Shown here one piece after another: positions 63,101 to 64,000 of a stretch of DNA of 64,000 nt. Where the stretch lies: assembly GCF_033115175.1 (NCBI RefSeq), contig NC_084840.1:75903179-75967178 (forward strand), given 5' to 3'. Made by a program: the position numbers and the translations under genes. Each line of letters starts with the position of its first letter. The stretch's first letter is position 1. The DNA comes from Lepus europaeus (taxonomy: Eukaryota > Chordata > Mammalia > Lagomorpha > Leporidae). The notes under the pieces are model-generated. The model saw only the letters and a program-made list of their open reading frames with translations, ran no database searches and was not told the origin of the DNA.

Positions 63101-63426
63101 GCCAGCGCCGCGGGTCAATAGGCTAATCCTCCACCTTGCGGCACCGGCACACCGGGTTCTAGTCCCGGTCGGGGCACCAGATTCTGTCCTGGTTGCCCCT
63201 CTTCCAGGCCAGCTCTCTGTTATGGCCCGGGAGTGCAGTGGAGGATGGCCCAAATGCTTGGGCCCTGCACCCGCATGGGAGACCAGGAGAAGCACCTGGC
63301 TCCTACCTTCGGATCAGTGCGGTGCCGCGGCCATTGGAGGGTGAACCAATGGCAAAGGAAGACCTTTCTCTCTGTCTCTCTCTCTCACTGTCCACTCTGC
63401 CTGTCAAAAAAAAAAAAAAAAAAAAA
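63101..63426 (+). mobile_element. Young C-type SINE with target duplication
   Basis: AAGAGCCATCCAGG occurs at 63087-63100 and 63427-63440, exactly. The tail is a pure run of A. Confidence 0.96.
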
Positions 63427-63482
63427 AAGAGCCATCCAGGTATAGGACACGAGCGAAGGCCCCCGGGTGGCACCTGGTTCAC

Positions 63483-63551
63483 AGACCTAGCTGTTGCAGC
63501 CATTTGGGGAGTCAGCCAGCAGATGGAAGGTCTCTGTTTCTCTCTCTCTGG
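63483..63551 (+). mobile_element. C-type SINE fragment
   Basis: TGTTGCAGCCATTTGGGGAG, then a short CT tract. Head and tail are absent. Confidence 0.7.
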
Positions 63552-64000
63552 TTCACACAAGTCGGGGTTGGAGAATGGAGGAGGCAGGGAAGGGGCTAAA
63601 TCAGTTGGCACCTCCTCCCGCTAGAGTGCCTGCCCACACTGAGAAAAGACAGAAGCCATTGGAGGGCACAGAGAAGAATGAGCAGCAGAGTGTAGGATTC
63701 AGTGGGCCAGGGAGAGGCGGGCTTATGTTCACTCAGGCCTCCATCCCAAGTACCCAGGACCATGACACGCCAGGTGCTCCGTCAGTACTGGCCGACTGCG
63801 TGAGAATTTGTTTACAGGCAGTGGCCTCTGTTGCTGCTCAGAACAGGCTGTCCGCAGCGGGTCCTGCGTCTGGGACCCTGAAGCAAGCAGGAAGTCAACA
63901 ACCACTGGTCTGGGTCGTAAGAAAGAGAAGCCGAGGGAGAACGCGTGAGGCTGGACGCTGCCTCTGAGATCGGTCTCGACGACCCAACTCTCAACTTCTC
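63552..64000. other. Upstream flank at window end
   Basis: No exon recognised. The 157-codon open frame at 63494-63967 begins inside the SINE fragment and has no recognisable domain. Confidence 0.5.

Overview
The window is nuclear DNA of a mammal, almost certainly a lagomorph and most likely rabbit or a close relative. About forty copies of the lagomorph tRNA-derived C-type SINE are present (GGGGCCGGCRCTGTGGC head, CT-rich tract, AAATAAATAAATCTT tail). A segment near 18.4-18.9 kb matches my memory of the rabbit L1 3' UTR. Older pan-mammalian repeats (MIR, MER5A, L1M 3' ends) fill much of the rest. Species is inferred from repeats only.

The one functional protein-coding gene I can support is PFKFB3, on the minus strand. 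All 15 coding exons of the 520-residue isoform lie between 53163 (ATG) and 26769 (TGA). Splice sites are GT/AG throughout, every exon phase joins correctly, and the exons sum to 1563 nt. A GC-rich promoter and 5' UTR lie around 52.4-53.6 kb, with a second GC-rich block at 54.4-54.8 kb that carries two ACGTG hypoxia-element cores 9 bp apart. The 3' UTR runs down to a poly(A) signal near 24.12 kb and holds an AU-rich element. Between exons 14 and 15 sit a 23-nt micro-exon and a further terminal exon that encode the known alternative C-terminus.

Layout: 1-24.1 kb is gene-free flank downstream of PFKFB3. It holds SINEs, a processed RPS6 pseudogene (7380-8232) inserted in a MER5A-like element, a solo class-I-type LTR inserted in a SINE (17433-17934), and an L1 fragment next to a decayed retroviral pol remnant with a 3' LTR (18.3-20.5 kb). 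24.1-53.5 kb is PFKFB3, with SINEs, UG repeats (transcript sense) and a tetranucleotide minisatellite in its introns. 53.5-64 kb is upstream flank, with promoter-proximal GC-rich sequence, then SINEs, an L1M 3' end and simple duplications.

I found no undescribed multi-gene system. The points most worth testing are regulatory: the tandem hypoxia elements, the UG-repeat environment of the alternatively spliced C-terminus, and the AU-rich 3' UTR. Nearly all other open frames lie in SINEs, simple repeats or GC-rich promoter DNA.
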